From Streptomyces sp. NBC_01341 (GTDB lineage: Bacteria > Actinomycetota > Actinomycetes > Streptomycetales > Streptomycetaceae): DNA of 64,000 bases. The stretch spans positions 6,882,001 through 6,946,000 of the forward strand of contig NZ_CP108364.1 of the NCBI RefSeq assembly GCF_035946055.1, in the 5' to 3' direction. Position 1 is the stretch's first letter; each line of letters starts with the position of its first letter. This document shows, piece by piece, positions 9,023 through 18,135 of this stretch. The notes under the pieces are model-generated. The model was given only the letters and a program-made list of their open reading frames with translations, was not told the origin of the DNA and made no database searches. The position numbers and the translations under genes are program-made.

Positions 9023-11089
9023 TCAGCTCCTGCGGTTGCCGCCGACGATGGCCTTGCCGGACGGGATTCTGATCTCGTAGCCGCCGTCGAGTGCTGCCGT
9101 GCCGCCGGCGGGCAGGTCGACCCGCCGGATACGGGTGCCCGGAGCATGGTGATCCTGGCCCTGCCCGTCCTCGGGCGTGATCCAGCCGGCCCGTTCCTCG
9201 ATACGCACGTCGGCTTCGGAGGTGACGGGCACCCGTTCGCGGACCTCGAGGACGACCGGCCGGGTGAGCCTGTTCGCCAGTTCCAGACGGACCTGGTGGT
9301 CCAGCACGGTGACGTTGTTGCGGAGTCCCGAGGTGGACTCGCGCACCGTGGTACGCCGGGTCACCTCGATGCCTTCGGCGCGTCCGAGTCCGACCCTGCG
9401 GACACCGCCGGGCGCGAGCGTGGGCAACGCGGTGGTCAGCAGGAACTCGTCGTCGACGGTGACCTCCACCGGCCCGGCCAGCAGAGCCTGGCCGGTGGAG
9501 TTGGAGACGACGAGCGTGGCGTACACCGTCTGCTCGACCGAGGGGACGCAGAGATACTCCGTCTCCAGCCCGATCGGTATCTCACCGATGGTGACGGTGT
9601 GCCAGGTGCCGTCCGACGGAATGTCGGCGCGCGACGCCGTGTCGAAACGGTGGTCGAAGGAGCCCGCCGATTCCCGGGGCCGCACGGCGTGGCCGGGCAG
9701 CGGCAGCCCCGCCACCGATTCGGCGCGGCGGCGGTGCTCCTCCGCCACCGGATCGAAGGGGGAGCCGGTGAACAGACGGCCCCTGCGCGCGCCCGGCTCC
9801 TCGGGGCCGGACAGGACGAGGGCGGCGTAATCCAGCTCGGCACCACGTGGCTGCGGCGGGCCGGACACGGGTGCCGGGGGCGCGGACGGCATGGCCCCGC
9901 CCGGGACCGGGGGCGCCACAGGGGCCGCGGCGGCGAACGACCTGCCGCCCGAACGTGCCCGGCCGGGCTGCACAGGGGCAGGCGCCCCGCCTCCGAAGCG
10001 CTCCGTGGCAGCGCCCGCCGGGCCGCCCGGAACCGGGGCGGCGGGAGCCGCGGGAAGATCACCGCCGTAGGCCTGCGGAGCCGACGGCGGTGGCGGAGCA
10101 GACCCGACCCTGGCGGATGCGGGCCCGGCTGCCGTCCCTGGGCGAGGGCCGGCCACGTCGTATCCGGCGAACAGTTCGCCGAGTCCAGGCGGCGGCTCAC
10201 GCCAGCCGGACGGCTCGGGGGAGGGCTGGCGACGGCCGATCCGGATCGAGCGCAGTTTCGGCAGCCCCGTGTCCCGGCGCAGATCAGCGGTGGCCAGGCC
10301 TACGGCCACGCCGGTCCAGTCCTCGCCGGTGCGCTGGGCGATCGAGGCGCGCAGGGTCATGCGGCCGGTGGGCTCGCCCCGCCGGTGGGCGAGCCGGTAG
10401 GCGGGCACCCAGACCGCGCCCGGCACCCCGTACTCCAATTCGAGCTCCACCTCCGCCCGCGCATCGCAGGTGTCCGGGACGTCGACCGTCACGACGGCCG
10501 ACACGGTCGTGCGGAGATGCGCTGACGCGGCGTCGGTCCCGGAGTCGGTGGAGGCACGGGCCTGCCTGTCGAGGGCGAGGTCGAGCGCGTGCGCGGCCCG
10601 CCGCACGGACTCCTCCAGCTCGCCGAGCGTGTCGTGCAGTCCCCTCAGGCGGTCGTCCACGAAGCAGCCGAGCTCCAGCCAGGCGTCCACCGGGGTGCGC
10701 CGGTGCGGCTCGTCACGCTTGCGGGGAGGCGGAACCGGACGCAGCGCCCCGATCTCCTCGATGAGACCGAGCGTGCGGTCCCGTCGCCCCCGGACGGCCG
10801 CGCACGCGTCACTGAGGCGATCGACCTCGGCCTGCAACTCGTCCTGGCCGGAGGCGTCGAGCGTCTCCGCCTCGATCTCGACCCGCGCCTCGCTCACCCG
10901 GACCCCGGCAGGTCCCAGGACCCGGACCCGGAGGGAATCCGGGTCCATGGAGCGGGGCAGCCCCACCACGCGCACGCTCCCGAACGGTCCTGCGCTGCCC
11001 CGGGCGAGGCGACGGCACAGGGCCCCCTGCTCGTACACCACCACAGAGTCGAGGGCCGAACCCCACCTCTGCGCCGTCTCGGTAGTCAT
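9023..11089 (-). CDS. DUF4139 domain protein (MuiA-like), first of a tandem pair, with Pro/Ala-rich insert
   Basis: 688 aa. Same plan as its downstream paralogue: N-terminal beta module (VVVYEQGALCRRLARG), coiled-coil region about 100-190, then DUF4139 (VWVPAYRLAHRRGEPTGRM, IAQRTGEDWTGVAVGLATADLRRD, STGQALLAGPVEVTVDDEFL, VRERVPVTSEADVRIEE). It differs by a long Pro/Ala/Gly-rich low-complexity insertion at about residues 330-450 in the middle of the DUF4139 domain, probably a flexible loop. ATG chosen because upstream in-frame sequence lacks family similarity; GGGCGG lies a few bases before it. First gene of a two-gene operon. Confidence 0.87.
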   Translation of the reverse strand: MTTETAQRWGSALDSVVVYEQGALCRRLARGSAGPFGSVRVVGLPRSMDPDSLRVRVLGPAGVRVSEARVEIEAETLDASGQDELQAEVDRLSDACAAVRGRRDRTLGLIEEIGALRPVPPPRKRDEPHRRTPVDAWLELGCFVDDRLRGLHDTLGELEESVRRAAHALDLALDRQARASTDSGTDAASAHLRTTVSAVVTVDVPDTCDARAEVELELEYGVPGAVWVPAYRLAHRRGEPTGRMTLRASIAQRTGEDWTGVAVGLATADLRRDTGLPKLRSIRIGRRQPSPEPSGWREPPPGLGELFAGYDVAGPRPGTAAGPASARVGSAPPPPSAPQAYGGDLPAAPAAPVPGGPAGAATERFGGGAPAPVQPGRARSGGRSFAAAAPVAPPVPGGAMPSAPPAPVSGPPQPRGAELDYAALVLSGPEEPGARRGRLFTGSPFDPVAEEHRRRAESVAGLPLPGHAVRPRESAGSFDHRFDTASRADIPSDGTWHTVTIGEIPIGLETEYLCVPSVEQTVYATLVVSNSTGQALLAGPVEVTVDDEFLLTTALPTLAPGGVRRVGLGRAEGIEVTRRTTVRESTSGLRNNVTVLDHQVRLELANRLTRPVVLEVRERVPVTSEADVRIEERAGWITPEDGQGQDHHAPGTRIRRVDLPAGGTAALDGGYEIRIPSGKAIVGGNRRS

Positions 11090-11239
11090 ATGATCCGCCC
11101 CCGTCCGCACGCGGCGAAGCCTACGCCTCCGTGACGGGCGGGCGCGTGGCGCGGAGGGACCCTGTCCGCACCCTCCGACACGGCGGCGGCCCGCCGAAAT
11201 TGCCTGGCGTGCCCGCCGCGGAGGGCGGAGACTCGATCC

Positions 11240-11857
11240 GTGACTGACATGGTGACGTTCCGGGACGCTGTCGCCGCATGGGCGGCCGGGGGCGACGGCA
11301 CGGTCGCCCGCGAGCTGGCCGGGAGACTCTCCGTCCGGGCGGTCGTCCTTCTCGAAGGGCCCAGCGACGCCGCCGCGGTCGACGCACTGACCGGGAGCCG
11401 CGGCCGCAACCTCGCCGACGAGGGTGTCTGCGTGCTGCCCATGGGCGGCGCGATGAGCGTGGGGCGGTTCGCCCACCTCCTCGGTCCTCCCTGCCTGGGA
11501 CTTCGTCTCACGGGACTGTGCGACGAGGCGGAGCGCAGTTTCTACACCCGTGGCCTGGAACGCGCGGGCGCCGCATCGCAGGGATTCTTCGTCTGCGCCG
11601 CGGATCTGGAGGATGAGCTGATTCGCGCCCTCGGCGTCGCACGCGTTGCGGAAATCGTCGAGGAACAGGGTGACTTGCGTGCCCTTCAGACCTTCCTGCG
11701 GCAGCCGGCACAGCAGAACCGGACCGCACAGCAGCAGTTGCGGCGGTTCCTCGGCACGAAGAAGGGACGCAAGATCCAGTACGGTCGTGTCCTCGTCGAA
11801 GCCCTGGCCCCCGAGCGCGTACCCGCCCCACTGGACGATCTGCTCACCGCTCTGTGA
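11240..11857 (+). CDS. TOPRIM domain protein (OLD-like nuclease TOPRIM without ATPase)
   Basis: 205 aa. The stretch VVLLEGPSDAAAVDAL (about 34-49) carries the conserved Glu of the first TOPRIM strand, and LTGLCDEAERSF (about 91-102) gives the acidic second motif; FFVCAADLEDELIRALG resembles the third motif region. In OLD-family nucleases this domain cleaves DNA or RNA using metal ions, normally fused to an ABC ATPase, absent here and in both neighbours. A basic C-terminal segment (LGTKKGRK) may bind nucleic acid. GTG start with GGCGGAG nine bases upstream. Divergent from the DUF4139 operon (150 bp between starts). Physiological role unknown. Confidence 0.8.
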   Translation: MTDMVTFRDAVAAWAAGGDGTVARELAGRLSVRAVVLLEGPSDAAAVDALTGSRGRNLADEGVCVLPMGGAMSVGRFAHLLGPPCLGLRLTGLCDEAERSFYTRGLERAGAASQGFFVCAADLEDELIRALGVARVAEIVEEQGDLRALQTFLRQPAQQNRTAQQQLRRFLGTKKGRKIQYGRVLVEALAPERVPAPLDDLLTAL

Positions 11858-11947
11858 ACCGGGGCCGACGTTCGCGGCGGCGAGCGCGTGCGGTCGTACG
11901 CAACGCCCGGTGTCACCTGCCGGACCGCCGCGGGATGTCCGGCGTCG

Positions 11948-12304
11948 TCAGTTCAGCCGCTGCTGCCACTCCGACGGTACGGACCCCGCAGGACCCGGCA
12001 CCGGCTGCTCGGTCGGGTGCGAGGTGGGCGAGGCGAGGGGCGGCCCGTCGAAGACCTGCTGGGTCTCGAAGTTGTAGTACCAGTTCTCTCCCGGTTCGAA
12101 GCTGGTGACCACGGCATGGCCGGTCTCCTGGAAGTGCTTCGTTCCGTGCTGGGAGGGGGAGGTGTCGCAGCAGCCGATGTGCCCGCACTCCGCACAGCGC
12201 CGTAGATGGAACCACCATCCGGGCCCGTCCCCGTGCAGACAGTCGGCGCAGCCCTCTCCGCTGGGGGCCACCTGCGGATTCACGCCCGGAATGTTGTGAG
12301 ACAC
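11948..12304 (-). CDS. UBP-type zinc finger protein
   Basis: 118 aa. Zinc ligands appear as CADCLHGD, RRCAECGHIGCCD and then QHGTKHFQETGHAV, the cysteine/histidine spacing of the ubiquitin-hydrolase-type zinc finger widespread in actinobacteria, where it is not tied to ubiquitin. A short tail WYYNFETQQVFDGPPL follows, then a low-complexity Pro-rich end. GTG start with GAGGAG nine bases upstream. Convergent with the TOPRIM gene. Likely a small zinc protein binding a peptide C-terminus or redox partner; function not known. Confidence 0.88.
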   Translation of the reverse strand: MSHNIPGVNPQVAPSGEGCADCLHGDGPGWWFHLRRCAECGHIGCCDTSPSQHGTKHFQETGHAVVTSFEPGENWYYNFETQQVFDGPPLASPTSHPTEQPVPGPAGSVPSEWQQRLN

Positions 12305-12737
12305 CTGTGAACTCCTCGTGCGGTGGGCGCCGGGACGGCCCACGCCGGCCGGCGGAGGGTGCTTTCCCTTCCTCCAGGCTGCGCCCCCCGCCATGCGGCC
12401 GCGAGTCGAGTCCACCGGGGAGCCCTCCCGATGTGGTGCGGAGCCCGGGGCGCCCGTCCGCGGACAGCGTGGTGATGACGTCGGCCGACGACGGAGGGCC
12501 CCTTCTTGGTCACTCGGAGTCACATGCGCCGAGCGAGGGTGCGCAGGCGGACAGGAGGCGCCCTCGGTAGCCCGGCGGTACGCGCAACAGGTTTCCGCCG
12601 GCACGTCCGGATCCGGGAGCGGCACACCGGGCAGGTTCGCCACCCGGCGCTGCGGCCTCCTGTCCGGCCCTTGATCGCGCGCGCTCCCTGACGTCTGGCA
12701 GCGTGATCCCCCCGTACCTCGGGAAGCTGGAGAACCG
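12305..12737. other. Intergenic region without a supported gene
   Basis: Several overlapping open frames occur here, but none has a ribosome site plus family resemblance. The region separates the divergent zinc-finger and polyprenyl-synthetase genes and should hold both promoters. I could not pick out a convincing -10/-35 pair. Confidence 0.5.
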
Positions 12738-13826
12738 ATGACCGACACCGCCGCCCTGACCGCCCAGATCCGGTCCCGCATGGCCGGATACCACCGCCGG
12801 TTCCCGGTCCTCTTCGAGGAGTACTTCCAGCGCCTGGGCAGCACGCTCGAGGCGCCGGCGTTCAGCCGCTTCACGCCCGAGTGCCTGGGACTCCTCAGGG
12901 ACCTGTCGTTGCGTGGCGGCAAGCGGATGCGGGTCGCCCTGCTCTTCGAAGCGGCACGCCTGGTCACGGACGAGCCGCTCGAAGGCCTCGACGAAGCAGC
13001 CCTGAGCATCGAGCTGTTGCAGACGCACGCACTGGTGCACGACGACATCATCGACGACAGCCCCACCCGCCGGGGCGGTCCCTCCACCTACTACGCCTAC
13101 CGGGAGAGGTTCCCCGATCACCCGCAGGCCGCCCTTGGGCTCGCCCTGCTCGCGGGTGACCTCGCACTGACGTCGGCGCTCCAAGTGCTGCTCGACTCCC
13201 CTGCACCACTCGCCGTGCGCCAGGCGATGATCGAGGTGCAGACGAGGGCGGCCTCCGCCACGTTCGTGGGCCAGATCATCGACATGGAGCGTGACTTCGC
13301 CGACGCCCCGGCCAAGGACGTCCTGCACCAGGTCGCGGACTTCAAGACCGCTCGCTATTCGGCCCTCGCGCCCATGCAACTGGGGCTGATCGCGGCGGGG
13401 GTTCAGCCCGCGTCCTTCGAGAAGGAGCTCCGTCGCTACACCATGCTCGCGGGCATCTGCGGTCAGATGCGTGACGACTACCTGGACCTGTTCGGCGACG
13501 CCGCCACCATGGGCAAGCCGACGGGGACGGACATCCGCGACGGGCGCCGCAACTACACCGTGCACGCCATCCTCGAAGTGGCCGACGGGGCGGAGAGGGC
13601 GGTGCTGGAATCCTGCCTCGGTGACCCCGTTTGCGATGAGGACTCCATCGAGTCGGTCCGCGCCATCGCCCGGCGCCACGGCGTCGAGGACATCATGCGG
13701 GCCGACATGCGCCGCTGTGCGGAGCGTGCGGCGGCCGAGGCGACCGGCTGGCGTTCCCACTGGCGCGAGGAGGCGGTCGCGTTCTTCGAGTACCTGCCGA
13801 TGTGGAGCGTCGAGCGGGTGCTCTGA
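12738..13826 (+). CDS. Polyprenyl (geranylgeranyl-type) diphosphate synthase
   Basis: 362 aa. Signature motifs of trans-isoprenyl diphosphate synthases: GGKRMR (60-65), first Asp-rich motif HDDIIDD (101-107) followed by SPTRRGGPS, KTARYSALAPM around 205, and second Asp-rich motif MRDDYLDLFGD (about 243-253) followed by GKPTGTDIRDGRR. It condenses isopentenyl diphosphate with an allylic diphosphate, with Mg2+ bound by the two Asp clusters. Chain length cannot be fixed from the sequence; C20 or longer is plausible. ATG start with GGAG five bases upstream. Stands alone, 8.8 kb from a geranylgeranyl-reductase-like gene, so it may supply quinone, carotenoid or lipid side chains. Confidence 0.93.
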   Translation: MTDTAALTAQIRSRMAGYHRRFPVLFEEYFQRLGSTLEAPAFSRFTPECLGLLRDLSLRGGKRMRVALLFEAARLVTDEPLEGLDEAALSIELLQTHALVHDDIIDDSPTRRGGPSTYYAYRERFPDHPQAALGLALLAGDLALTSALQVLLDSPAPLAVRQAMIEVQTRAASATFVGQIIDMERDFADAPAKDVLHQVADFKTARYSALAPMQLGLIAAGVQPASFEKELRRYTMLAGICGQMRDDYLDLFGDAATMGKPTGTDIRDGRRNYTVHAILEVADGAERAVLESCLGDPVCDEDSIESVRAIARRHGVEDIMRADMRRCAERAAAEATGWRSHWREEAVAFFEYLPMWSVERVL

Positions 13827-13950
13827 CCGGTGCTTAGGTGCCATGCGGCGGCCGGTGCCCCGTGCCCGAACGAAGCACGACCCGACGGGCAGCCCGTCCC
13901 CGGGTACGCGGGTTCCGGCCGCAGGCGCTCCGTGGTCTTCCCGCCCGCCG

Positions 13951-13996
13951 GCCGTGGCCTCGGCTCAGCCCCGCGGGGCTGAGCCGAGGCCACGGC
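13951..13996. terminator. 46-bp perfect palindrome, probable bidirectional/rho-independent-type terminator
   Basis: Positions 13951-13996 are identical to their own reverse complement over all 46 bases (arms begin GCCGTGGCCTCGG and meet at CCCCGCGGGG). It is 125 bp after the polyprenyl-synthetase stop and only 21 bp before the methyltransferase ATG, so besides ending upstream transcription it overlaps the promoter/leader of the next gene. No T-run follows, as usual for Streptomyces terminators. Confidence 0.8.
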
Positions 13997-14017
13997 GCCG
14001 TCTGCCAGAATCGGCGT

Positions 14018-14818
14018 ATGGAAGAGAGCGGCGCCGGTCACGGCTATCTGCTGGACAACGGACAGTCGGAGGCGGGTGTCCGCTTCGGAGCCCTCGCCGA
14101 ACTGTTCGATCCGGTCACGTTCCGGCATGTCGACCGGCTCGGCATCGGTCCCGGTGCGCGCTGCTGGGAAGTCGGTGCCGGGGGCCCCTCGGTCCCGCTG
14201 GAGCTGGCACGGAGAGTGGGCCCCGGCGGTTCGGTGACCGCCACCGACATCGACGTGTCCTGGATCCGGGACATCGCCGGCGGCACGATCGAGGTCCTGT
14301 CCCACGACGTGGCGGCAGACCCGCCTCCCGGCCGGTTCGACCTGATCCACGCCCGGCTGGTCCTGGTGCACGTAGCCGACCGAGCCGAGGCGGTGCGCAG
14401 GATGGCCGGTGCGCTGCGGCCCGGTGGCCACCTTCTCCTGGAGGACGCGGACCCTTCACTGCAGCCGCTGCTGTGCCCCGACGAGTCGGGCCCGGAGCAG
14501 CGGCTTGCCAACCGGCTGCGGTCCGGCTTCCGCACCCTGATGGCGGCACGCGGCGTGGACCTCGCGTACGGGCGGACCCTGCCCCGGGTGCTGCGTGAGG
14601 CCGGCCTTGAGGATGTGCAGGCCGACGCGTACTTCCCGGTCACCTCGCCTGCGTGTGCGGTGCTGGAGGACGCGACGGTGCGTCAGATCCGCGATCGTCT
14701 GGTGGGGGAGGGGATCGCCACCGACGAGGAGGTCGAACGCCACCTGGCGAACGTCGCCACCGGACGGCTCGACCTGGCCACTGCCCCGATGATCTCGGCG
14801 TGGGGCCGCTGCCCGTAG
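14018..14818 (+). CDS. Class I SAM-dependent methyltransferase
   Basis: 266 aa. Motif I is CWEVGAGGPSVPLELA (about 49-64), then ATDIDVSW (acidic residue of motif II), HDVAADPPPGRFDLIHARLVLVHV (motifs III/IV) and ALRPGGHLLLEDAD. This is the UbiE/MenG-like small-molecule methyltransferase group; the acceptor is unknown. I chose the ATG at 14018 because upstream in-frame sequence crosses the 46-bp palindrome and shows no family similarity. A CAGAAT sequence about 7 bp before the ATG could be a -10 hexamer, which would give a leaderless or nearly leaderless mRNA. Confidence 0.88.
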   Translation: MEESGAGHGYLLDNGQSEAGVRFGALAELFDPVTFRHVDRLGIGPGARCWEVGAGGPSVPLELARRVGPGGSVTATDIDVSWIRDIAGGTIEVLSHDVAADPPPGRFDLIHARLVLVHVADRAEAVRRMAGALRPGGHLLLEDADPSLQPLLCPDESGPEQRLANRLRSGFRTLMAARGVDLAYGRTLPRVLREAGLEDVQADAYFPVTSPACAVLEDATVRQIRDRLVGEGIATDEEVERHLANVATGRLDLATAPMISAWGRCP

Positions 14819-14934
14819 CCGCGCTGCCCGCTGCGCGCACCCGGCCGGAGCGGACCGGCCCGTTCCCGCTCGTCGTGCACTCCGTCAGCCGCCGGCCGCG
14901 CCTCCCATGCCCGGCAGGGGGTGCTGATGCGCCC

Positions 14935-17202
14935 TCAGCCGATCGGGGCCGTCGCGACAGGCTGCTGATCGGCGACCGGCACGCCCAGAGGGCGGGCGAG
15001 GCCCACGACACCCTCGTCGAGCCGTTGCAGGTGCCGCAGGACGCGGGACGTGACCGTGCCTGCCGCGCAGGTGCCGGAGCTGTCGTCCCGCAGTGTCGAG
15101 GCGATGCTCGCGCCGGACCGGACCTCCCCCCGCGCGGCCTCGTCCTCGACGTGCGCGGCCAGTACCGCGATGTTGTGGGCGATACGCCGGCCGGCCCGGT
15201 GCAGGCGGGGATCGGCTGCGATCGTCCTGCTGTGCGGCAGCAGCTCCGCCGTCGCGGCCAGCGAGCGCGCCTGATAGGCGCACGTCTCCAGCAGCGCCAC
15301 CAGGTAGCGGACCGTCTGCCGCCTGCCACGCAGGGGAGTGATCGGATACGTCAAAGGGGTCGTGGAAGCCCTGAGTTCGTCGAGGGCCGTGTCCAGGTCA
15401 CGGGCCTTGCCGAGGAGATCGGCGGCGGGCCCGCCGCTCAGCTGTTCCACCGCAGCGGACGCGACGTCGCCCAGCCGGTCCAGGACCGTGCCCAGCAACT
15501 CGTCGGTACGGCGGTCGGTGTGCACCGGCAGCACGAACACGGCGGCGACGACGCCGCAGGCCGCGCCGATCGCGGTCTCCTCGATACGCAGGACGAGCAC
15601 GCCGAAGCTGTAAGAGTTCAGCAAGGTGTACAGCAGCCCCAGCATCGCGGTGACGAAGAAGGACATCACCGCGTACGACAGCGGGGCGGTGAAGAACATC
15701 GCGAAGATGAAGACGAGCACCAGCGCGAACGCGAGCCAGGTGTGGCCTCCGACCACCCCCGCCAGCGCGACACCCGCCACAGCGCCCAGCACCGTGCCGA
15801 TGAGTCTCCGGTACCCCTTGACCAGGATCTCCCCGGTGGATGCCGTGTTGAGGAATACCACCCAGCAGGTGAGAACGGCCCAGTACCAACGCTGACTGGA
15901 GAGGAGTTCGCCCCCGATGATCGCCAGGACCGACCCCACCGCCACCTGGAACGCCGCCCTGGTCGTGGGACGCCGCAACCCCGTGCGGTCGTCCTCCACG
16001 GCCTCATCCGACGTGGCGAGCGCGATGTCCTCCGCGTCGAACTCCTCGCGGGAGCGGGTGGTCGCAGGAGAGTCGTCCGACTCGTCCTGGGGCCCGTCCA
16101 GCGCGAGTCGCAGGCCCAGGACGGAACGGGCCGCCTCACCGATGCCGCGGAAGGCGTCCTGGAGGGCCGGGGACGCGGCCGGCAGCCTCTCCTCCTCGCG
16201 GTAACCGAGCAGCCTGTTGCGTATGTGGGCCACCGCCGTACCCTCGTCGTTCGACGTCGGCCTGACCACCAGGAGGTGCAGCGCCGCCAGGTCCCGGCGC
16301 AGGGCAATGGTCGCGTCGTCCTCGGCCGGCCGCCAGTCCCCGGTGAGCGGCACGGGTGCGTTCGGCAGATGGAGGGTGAGGGTGTCCGCGCGCTCTGCAC
16401 TGCGGGCGTTCAGCAGCAGCATGCCCAGCCGCTCCGTCGCGATCTCGGCCTCCGCCACGCGGCGTTGCAGCAGTGCCGCCTTGTCCGCGTCCTTCGTGCC
16501 CTCCTCCAGGCGGCCCTGAATCATCAGCGCCGCCTCGTGCAGCCGCGCGGTGCGCCGGCGCATGTCGTCGAGCACCTTCTCCAACTGACCGGGGTCGGCA
16601 TCGAGCATCTGGATCTGCATGGACACGAGCTGGGCGAGCCGCGTGCGGAAGGCGTCGCGCAGGCGCGTCAGCACGCGTCGGGGCGTCTCGGGGACGACGG
16701 CGAACCTCACCACCGCGCTGCAGGCGAACCCGAGGGCCAAGGCCCCGTAGAGCGTCGGCAGGGTCGTTGCCGCCGCCCCTACGAACAGGGAGAGGAAGTA
16801 GATCTGGAAGCCCACGAGACCCAGGGCGGTGCCGCGCTCGCCGAATCTCCGGCAGTACACGGCGCCGAAGATGAGAGCCACGAAGAACAGGTCGCCCAGG
16901 ACGACCTGCGAGGTCAGGAACGCGCCGAGCGACGTCGCCACCAGGGCGACAGGCAGCCCCAGGGCGAGTGTGATCGCCTGGTCGCGTACGAGTGTGTCCT
17001 TGACCGCGAAGGTGGCGGTCATCGCCGTCATCGCGCCGGCCACCATGTGCGTGACGTCGCTGTCGAACATGACGAGGACGACCAAGGTGAGTGCGATCGC
17101 CGAGACGGTCCTGAGCCCCGCCGTCAGCCGCAGGAGTCCGGGATCCGACGCCGCGAACCGATCCCACGTGATGGCCCCGCCCCGCCGCCGCACTACCCTC
17201 AC
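14935..17202 (-). CDS. FUSC family membrane transporter (aromatic acid/fusaric acid exporter-like)
   Basis: 755 aa. Two groups of about six hydrophobic segments (about 20-175 and 420-560) flank a large cytoplasmic helical region; a helical C-terminal domain follows. The paired transmembrane modules, the second beginning FQVAVGSVLAIIGGELLSSQRWYWAVLTCW, and their GEILVKGYRRLIGTVLGAVAGV motif identify the FUSC family. Members export aromatic acids or unknown compounds. GTG start with GAGGGTA nearby; a second GTG three codons on is also possible. Convergent with the methyltransferase gene. No MFP partner adjacent. Confidence 0.9.
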   Translation of the reverse strand: MRVVRRRGGAITWDRFAASDPGLLRLTAGLRTVSAIALTLVVLVMFDSDVTHMVAGAMTAMTATFAVKDTLVRDQAITLALGLPVALVATSLGAFLTSQVVLGDLFFVALIFGAVYCRRFGERGTALGLVGFQIYFLSLFVGAAATTLPTLYGALALGFACSAVVRFAVVPETPRRVLTRLRDAFRTRLAQLVSMQIQMLDADPGQLEKVLDDMRRRTARLHEAALMIQGRLEEGTKDADKAALLQRRVAEAEIATERLGMLLLNARSAERADTLTLHLPNAPVPLTGDWRPAEDDATIALRRDLAALHLLVVRPTSNDEGTAVAHIRNRLLGYREEERLPAASPALQDAFRGIGEAARSVLGLRLALDGPQDESDDSPATTRSREEFDAEDIALATSDEAVEDDRTGLRRPTTRAAFQVAVGSVLAIIGGELLSSQRWYWAVLTCWVVFLNTASTGEILVKGYRRLIGTVLGAVAGVALAGVVGGHTWLAFALVLVFIFAMFFTAPLSYAVMSFFVTAMLGLLYTLLNSYSFGVLVLRIEETAIGAACGVVAAVFVLPVHTDRRTDELLGTVLDRLGDVASAAVEQLSGGPAADLLGKARDLDTALDELRASTTPLTYPITPLRGRRQTVRYLVALLETCAYQARSLAATAELLPHSRTIAADPRLHRAGRRIAHNIAVLAAHVEDEAARGEVRSGASIASTLRDDSSGTCAAGTVTSRVLRHLQRLDEGVVGLARPLGVPVADQQPVATAPIG

Positions 17203-17465
17203 CCTGCCGTTTCTTCCGGTGCCGCCAAGATCCTCGTATCCGTCTCAGCATTGCACGGCCGATGGTGCCCGGGGGAGGGCAGGGCCCCGGCGAAGGTCCC
17301 GTGAGCACTCCCCGCTGTCCGGACGCGTACCCCTGGCCCCGGCGGGAGCGACGCCGCGGCGAGGCGCGCAAGCGCGGTGCCGGTGTGAGCGCACGGCCGC
17401 CGCGTCGCGAGGCATCGCCCGAAATCCGGGTGAGTGTCCCGCATGAACCCGGGCATGCGCGGAGC

Positions 17466-18017
17466 ATGGCAATTCTGAGGACAGCCGCCCGCCCCCTGCT
17501 CGCCTCCGTCTTCATCTCCGGCGGACTCCGTACGCTGCGCGACCCGCACTCCGTGGCTCCGGCCGCCGAGCCGGTGGCGCAGCTCGTCGCGGGACGAGTG
17601 CCCCGACTGCCGAACGACACGGTGCGGCTGGTGCGGATCAACAGCGCCGTGCAGATCGGCGCCGGCGCCCTCCTGGCGACCGGACGCTTCCCGCGTGCGT
17701 CCGCGCTCGCGCTGGCGGCCTCACTCGTGCCCACGACTCTCGCCGGGCACGCCTGGTGGAAGGCCGAGGACGCGGACGAGCGCGCCCGCCAGCGTGTCCA
17801 GTTCACCAAGAACCTCTCCCTCCTGGGCGGACTGCTCATCGCGGTGGCGGACACCCACGGGAAGCCCTCACTGGCCTACCGGTCCCGTGCCGCGGCCGCT
17901 GCCGGCAGCCGCAGCGCCCGGAAGGCCGGTCACACCGTGAACACTGCTGTGGCCGACCGGGCGCAAGAAGTGAGGTCGGCCGCGCACGCTGCGCGGGACC
18001 ACCTGCCGATCGGCTGA
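17466..18017 (+). CDS. DoxX family membrane protein
   Basis: 183 aa. The N-terminus MAILRTAARPLLASVFISGGLRT and the arrangement of four hydrophobic segments (8-25, 60-80, 85-105, 120-140) with INSAVQIGAGALLATGRFPR and HAWWKAEDADERARQRVQFTKNLSLLGGLLI are typical of DoxX proteins. The family is linked to thiosulfate-quinone or thiol-stress membrane complexes; role here unknown. The C-terminal 45 residues are hydrophilic and Ala/Arg-rich. ATG chosen by family alignment; GGAG is close to it, and earlier in-frame starts have no support. Confidence 0.87.
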   Translation: MAILRTAARPLLASVFISGGLRTLRDPHSVAPAAEPVAQLVAGRVPRLPNDTVRLVRINSAVQIGAGALLATGRFPRASALALAASLVPTTLAGHAWWKAEDADERARQRVQFTKNLSLLGGLLIAVADTHGKPSLAYRSRAAAAAGSRSARKAGHTVNTAVADRAQEVRSAAHAARDHLPIG

Positions 18018-18135
18018 CGGTCCGGGGCATCGCAAGGCGGAGGAGGGAGTCGACGCGGAGCGTTGCCGACCGACGACAACGCCGCGAGGCGCGGTGCGGG
18101 GGCACGCGAGCCCAGCATGATCCAAACGAGAGTCC

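Noticed and set aside
14653..17304. 883-codon plus-strand frame over the FUSC gene
   Set aside because: High-GC antisense shadow; minus-strand FUSC protein has membrane segments and family motifs.
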